From positions 4,204,866 through 4,268,865 of the forward strand of contig JAJLRJ010000011.1 of the NCBI GenBank assembly GCA_024195265.1: a DNA stretch of 64,000 nt, read 5' to 3'. This DNA is from Dendrophyllia cribrosa. Taxonomy: Eukaryota; Cnidaria; Anthozoa; Scleractinia; Dendrophylliidae. The notes under the pieces are model-generated. The model made no database searches. It had not been told where the DNA came from and saw only the letters and a program-made list of their open reading frames with translations. Shown in pieces: positions 59,271-64,000 of this stretch (position 1 is the stretch's first letter; every line of letters starts with the position of its first letter). The translations under genes were made by a program, and so were the position numbers.

Positions 59271-59817
59271 GTGTGGATGCCAGCCCCCCTTGAGGTTTTT
59301 CTCCGATTTTTTCAAGACTGCTTATTGTTAGCTAATGCCATCTTTAGTAGTTTTTCGTTTATCTCTGAGACATATTTTTGTAAAGTTTCGTTTGCTATGG
59401 TAACAAGATATGACGTCATAAATAGCATGAATTCAGGCCATTTCTGAATAAAATGCGTGTTTCCACCTTTTTTCGGTGAAAAACAATGTAAAACGCTATC
59501 AAAAGAAGCGGAATGTTTAATTATATCATATTTTAGAACTCTAGCAAAAAATAAAGAACTTGAATTTATTGTAAAATCCAGAATGACGGCCATATTGGCG
59601 GCCATTTTGGATTACGTCACGAACCTCCAACAGCGTCAATACCCATAATATTTACTTTTTATTGAAGAAAACAACACAGGTTATCTATTAGTGGTAAAAT
59701 ATATCCGTTATATTGTAACACCCCAAAAACCCAAGGATGGGTTGCAACCATCCTTTTCTCCCCCCCCCCCCCCCCCCCCCCCCCTCCTCTTTTGAGGGAG
59801 TACGTCCAAGGGTTAAT
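59219..59817. mobile_element. TTAA-type (piggyBac-like) MITE, intact ends, 599 bp including flanks
   Basis: Left end TTAA-cccccggacgaacaaggg, right end gtacgtccaaggg-TTAA, with an imperfect terminal inverted repeat of about 17 bp and TTAA on both sides. A 32-bp G run starts 16 bp inside the left end, and a 24-bp C run lies 25 bp inside the right end. Internal landmarks identify the same family as at 11021, 41250, 43863 and 47322. CCC ends plus TTAA fit the piggyBac superfamily. No transposase. Confidence 0.85.
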
Positions 59818-59984
59818 GCCCCCATTGTAAAGTAAATAAAAAAATAAATAAATGACCAAGTGTTGGTTCAATTATCCGTATTATAGCTGTCATGGCATAA
59901 ACATGCTTGAGATAACTCGACGACTTTCCAACTGAACCAGCACCCCCCCCCCCCCCCCCCCCCCCCCCACCACCACAGAAAAAG

Positions 59985-61590
59985 ACCACTCCCAGTATTA
60001 TCGCAACCTATATTATGTGAGTCACCAGATCCAATATCTTCCACTCCTAGTATTATCGCAAGCTATATTATGTGAGTCACCAGATCTAATATCTACCACT
60101 CACAGTATTATCGCAAGCTATATTATGAGAGTCACTTGATCCAAACCTCCTGACCACTCCAGTAATATATACAGATAGGCTGAACCTAACAGCGTCGCGC
60201 CCTGAATAAGCTTAACTAAGGTGAAACTTAACTAAGGTGAAAGGTCGGACGGAAGCACAAGAATTAAGATTGACGACCGGGCTATTTTTCAATTTTAGCA
60301 ATTCTCAAAAACAGTATTACGCGACCGTCTGCACAGTACATTTATACCGTACAAAAGTTCACAAAAACAACTTTTTCTCCGTCTACAATAACTAGTACGA
60401 TACTTTCCGAATAAAATACAGTTGTAGCTTGTCAAAAATTGCCCGAGAAACTGATTTGAAAATCAAAATTGCAAAAATACACAAACATATTTGCATAAGG
60501 CGACGCGAGTGAAGACAGAACTATAAAATCGCTTTTCAACCTAAGTAATGAATGAACAAACACATAAAAATGGACAACACAATCTTTTTTCGAAAAATTT
60601 TATTCAAATCTCCATTAGTTTATGTTTAAAAGCAAAACGCGTACCATTTATAGCGCATCGAGTTCGCCGAGCTGCCTTGGATGAAATTCAAGAAATCGAT
60701 ACAACTGAATTTAAGCACGTTTTAAAAACAATTCTCCAAAACTACACAAGAACACAAAGAAAAAGTCAATCACAGATTGATATCAACATAAATTCCCATC
60801 GAAAAATGTAATCTGTTTTACCTTTAAATCCCTCGCTTGCTTGGAAATTCTTTAATAAATCTCCGCTTCTTTGGTTGTGAAATCCGTAATGAAAATAAAC
60901 ATCTCGGATGTTGTGTGGCGTCATACGCACATGTTTTGCGACGTCATACGCGTCCGCGAACTAGCCGTGCCCAACGCCGGCGGCACACGCAGGGCCCGCG
61001 AAACATTCCGCTAGCCATGACCATGAAAAATGACGGGCATAGGTTCTAGGTTCTATGAGTATAGGGCTCCGCGCGGACCTTCGGCCCGCAGAGCTCCGCT
61101 ATTATCGCAAGCTATATTGTAAGAGTCATCAGATCCAAGTATCTACCACTCACAGTATTATCGCAAGCTATATTATGAGAGCCATCAGCTGCAGATCCAA
61201 GCCTCTACCACTCCAGTATTATCGCAAGCTATATTATGAGAGTCATCAGATCCAAGTATCTACCACTCACAGTATTATCGCAAGCTATATTATGAGAGCC
61301 ATCAGCTGCAGATCCAAGCCTCTACCACTCCAGTATTATCGCAAGCTATATTATGAGAGTCATCAGATCCAAGTATCTACCACTCACAGTATTATCCCAA
61401 GCTATATTATAAGAGTCATCGGATCCAAGTATCTACCACTCCCAGTATTATCGCAAGCTATATTATAAGAGCCATCAGATCCAAGTATCTACCACTCCCA
61501 GTATTATCGCAAGATATATTATAAGGGTCTTCAGATCCAAGTATCTGCCACTACCGGTATTATCGCAAGCTATATTACGAGAGTCACTAG
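59985..61590. repeat. Tandem array of a 55-61-bp unit, about 12 copies, interrupted
   Basis: Units contain cagtattatcgcaagctata, ttatgagagtcatcagatcc and aagtatctaccact. Three lie left and about nine right of an inserted GC-hairpin element (60165-61098). Gene B has one unit at the same place (31393-31450). Apparent proteins (YYRKLYYESHQIQVSTTHS) are the repeat read in frame. Confidence 0.9.
60165..61098 (-). mobile_element. GC-hairpin element, reverse copy inside the array
   Basis: Runs from atagataggctgaa-type sequence (60170) to the hairpin ggctccgcgcggaccttcgg / cccgcagagctccgc (61066-61098), the reverse of 33837-34945. The array unit resumes directly at tattatcgc, so the insertion boundary is sharp. 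Confidence 0.8.
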
Positions 61591-61640
61591 ATCCAAATAC
61601 AGTTTGTTTCTTAAAATCTGAACGAAAGATGCATTCTTAC

Positions 61641-62009
61641 CTGGTGCCAGTGGTAATCCGTTGCCACAGTAACGTAAACTACAATGAGGTGGCCGATCAA
61701 GTTTGTAAACGTAGAATCTTCCACAGTTACGGACGCTGATGTAAGTTGAATAATGACAGCAATTGTTAAGATGATTGAAACACGCTCTTCGTTGAACAGC
61801 CCCATCAGCCACTGCAGGGTGGCTTCCGTTGAGCCACCCAGGTGCGTCCGTCCCACAATGCCCACTGTCGACACAGGACTCAGACATTTGACTTCCAGCC
61901 GCTCCACTGAATCTGTACCAGCCTGACAGAGCTGTATCGCAGAGGTTAGTAATACCACTATACGCTCTTGCTCTGTTGGACTCGTTAAGGAATCTGTAGT
62001 TGGAACAAT
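61641..62009 (-). CDS. Gene C exon: D8C domain 1 (LDRPP type)
   Basis: A 369-bp exon (123 codons), phase 1-1, acceptor caatttctag, donor GTAAGA. It starts with DCSNYRFLNESNRAR if the upstream exon supplies G, then GWYRFSGAAGSQMSESCV, HCGTDAPGWLNGSHPAV, QRRACFNHLNNCCHYS, SVRNCGRFYVYKL, LRYCGNG. About 95% alike to 31480-31848. Confidence 0.92.
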
Positions 62010-62453
62010 CTAGAAATTGATTTCACAATGAAATCATTATTACACTTGTCATTATGCTTAGCTATCCTTTTTGCCAATTTAAAATTGATCACGGTAGTGT
62101 AAATTCGGTTCCAGGGCCATGTGGTTCAGATCTGTCATGATCTGTTTGGTTCTTAACTCTGATGTCATGTTTTAGTCGACATTTTCCCAGGTGGGGATTG
62201 GGATGGTACTCAGGATTTGCTCTGACGAAATTAAAGGCTAGCGCTCGAAACGCCAGCTTTCGGATCTCTTTACGGTGGCCAATTTACCTTACCAACTTAT
62301 TTTTAAAAACAATTTTTTTTTAGTGTCAGGTAGGTGCGAAGGTCTCTTTTTTTTTGGGGGGGGGGGGGGGGGGGGGGGTGAGATTCGTGATTTGGGGACT
62401 TTTTTTGGGGGGGGAAGGATTTTGGCTGTTAAAATTGATAAAAAGTGTACCCT

Positions 62454-62523
62454 AAGCGAAGCTGAAAACAGCGTATATTTTGTTGAGTACTCAACATAAT
62501 ATACGCTGTTTTCAGCTTCGCTT
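62454..62523. repeat. Perfect or near-perfect 70-bp palindrome
   Basis: aagcgaagctgaaaacagcg and its complement meet around gagtactc. No loop beyond a few bases. In the intron between the last CUB and first D8C of gene C; not present in the matching gene B intron. Confidence 0.85.
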
Positions 62524-62827
62524 TAAAATTTATATTCAATTATTTTTGGCTGAAGCAGATCCTCGAGGATCCAACGTACAAGCAGCGGGATTCTCGTATA
62601 CGGTTTCTTGCCATTTAACCAGTTAGTATACCCGAAAGCGGTTCTCGATTTCATGTGGAGACTTTCTGTCATAGCGGTTTTACTCATAAGAGATCATGTT
62701 ACATTAGTTACACAAGTGTGTACATTTTAATCTCGCATGACTTTGTTGGGGATTTGTATTGGGTTGTTGGACGTTTTTGGGTTATGTTTTAGCTCAACAG
62801 GACTTTCTTTGGTCTACAATTCCAACA

Positions 62828-62869
<42 letters not shown>

Positions 62870-63123
62870 TCCCCGGGATATTTTCGTTGTAAGTGGGACT
62901 TTGCTGGGGATTTGTATTAGGTTGATGGGCGTTTTTGGGTTAAGTTTTAGTCTAACAGGACTTTCTTTGGTCTACAACTTTGGCCGCATTCGCACCTTCC
63001 CGTCACTAATATTCCTTCGGACCCCCCCGCCCGCACAAGCGTCCATGGGAAATTTCCGTCGTAACTGGTTCTATCTAAATGTTTGGAACGTATCCACAGT
63101 AAGTCCCGTAAGTTACTACTTAC

Positions 63124-63501
63124 CTGATGATGCTGTGTCGTTCAGTTGCGTATAAGTTGCTCTAAATCTATTGTTATACCACCAGCGACCGCTTACAAAC
63201 AGCACCTTCAGAGTCTCATGAAAGGAATAAAATGTTACACTACCCATGAGGTAGCCACATATTCTTTCAGCTGGTGCACCATCACTTGAAAAGGAACCAT
63301 TTTGAATTTCCAGATGACCATACGTGCATGTTTGATAGTACCATGGATCAAAATTCAAGTCTTCAATGACCAACTTGATCCGATTTCCTTTACTTGCTGT
63401 GATTTTCCAGCTGCACTTCTGGTTGACCGAGTAAAGCCTGGGGTAGAAAGGACTGGTGATGACTCCTGATGTGTTATTCAGGGTCATCAAATCCGGACAC
63501 A
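63124..63501 (-). CDS. Gene C exon: CUB (type V, VNQ variant)
   Basis: A 378-bp exon (126 codons), phase 1-1, acceptor ttttttttcag, donor GTAAGT. It reads VCPDLMTLNNTSGVITSPFY, PRLYSVNQKCSWKITASKG, QTCTYGHLEIQNGSF, RICGYLMG and FRATYTQLNDTAS. The CDYLE motif of the other type V CUBs is TYGHLE, so one Cys and the calcium-ligand Asp are gone; the gene B copy keeps the Cys but also lacks the Asp. First exon of gene C in the window; upstream exons lie beyond the right edge. Confidence 0.9.
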
Positions 63502-63889
63502 CTGAAAAAAAAAACAAGTAATTAAATGTGAAAGTTAAATCGATCACAGATCCTTACATCAAAAAGTCCATTTGTTAATCATTTGAATTCACATAAAATT
63601 AATGCTCAGTGGCTTTTTCTGTTCCAAGATGATTTCAAGCACTACCTGTACAAATAACGTAATGCTGCATAATAACCTCTTAACCCAAAAGCTTTTTCGT
63701 CGAAACAGTTACGTAAAATGGGCTGTATTTTTTTCACATCTCGTTAATGGTGACAAAGATATAAATAAGGTCGTGTTGCGAACACGTTTTTCACGTATTA
63801 ATTGGAGAAAATCGTTTTCAGTTGGTTTGGTTCATGCACGTTCTTTTTTTAAACTGCACCAAACATAACGGTAGCGAATGAGAAAGATG

Positions 63890-64000
63890 CTATGTTTATC
63901 GTGTCACAAGCGTGAGACAAGTTAACAAATAAATCTGAGTCTCGGCAGCAATTAATCGTACCTGTCGTGACAGGATAAACATTACATAGAGCAGTTTTCA
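63890..64000. repeat. Copy of the tRNA B-box-like dispersed repeat
   Basis: gtgtcacaagcgtga, aatctgagtctc, aatcgtacctgtcgtgacag and aaacattacat match 33610-33720. Runs into the window edge. Confidence 0.45.

Noticed and set aside
61055..61468. 137-codon plus frame with YYRKLYYESHQIQ repeats
   Set aside because: Produced by the 57-bp tandem array.
59985..61590. Regular repeats considered as a CRISPR-like array
   Set aside because: The units are contiguous without unique spacers, and the setting is a eukaryotic intron.

Overview
This window looks like eukaryotic nuclear DNA from an early-branching animal, most likely an anthozoan cnidarian (coral or sea anemone). That assignment is an inference. 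It rests on AT-rich sequence, small phase-1 extracellular exons separated by long repeat-filled introns, CUB and D8C (uromodulin/OIT3-type) modules, and a mix of Penelope-like, LINE, Helitron-like and many small inverted-repeat elements. There are no long single-exon genes, and almost all open reading frames longer than 60 codons are chance or repeat-derived.

All convincing host genes lie on the minus strand and form one tandem family of secreted or surface proteins. Gene A (left, 5469 down to and beyond the left edge) has a signal-peptide exon, a 380-codon Ser-rich exon of eight 46-residue repeats, a Thr/Pro exon and a CUB exon, then runs off the window. Gene B (50067 down to about 15320, possibly 12160) has every module class: signal peptide split over two exons, a one-unit Ser exon, a Thr/Pro exon, four CUB exons (two pairs made by a 3-kb internal duplication), a fifth CUB, two D8C exons and a run of 48-bp Thr-rich mini-exons. 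Gene C (right, entering from beyond 63501 and ending near 54.3-56.5 kb) shows the last CUB, two D8C exons and three Thr-rich mini-exons. Every internal exon whose two splice sites could be read is bounded by phase-1 introns and is a multiple of 3, so modules can be added or lost without breaking the frame. The likely product is an adhesive or recognition protein with a Ser/Thr-rich, probably O-glycosylated stalk. Its partner and role are unknown.

Regions: 0-5.5 kb, gene A with a nested foldback/tRNA-like insertion; 5.5-12 kb, intergenic, with a tandem duplication and a cluster of hairpin elements; 12-16.3 kb, 3' part of gene B with a 106-bp satellite, a possible coiled-coil exon and mini-exons; 16.4-21.1 kb, a 4.7-kb element with 1.06-kb inverted arms and TTAA flanks; 21.7-33 kb, D8C and CUB exons of gene B separated by a 1.5-kb inverted-repeat transposon, a decayed Helitron/Pif1-like stretch and a decayed Penelope-like element; 33.6-41.8 kb, one large repeat-filled intron with a GC-hairpin element and a decayed LINE; 41.9-50.2 kb, the CUB array and 5' end of gene B; 50.2-54.3 kb, intergenic repeats and a LINE 3' end; 54.3-64 kb, gene C 3' half with a TTAA element and an expanded 57-bp array. 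Fifteen C or G homopolymers of at least 20 bp are scattered through the repeats.
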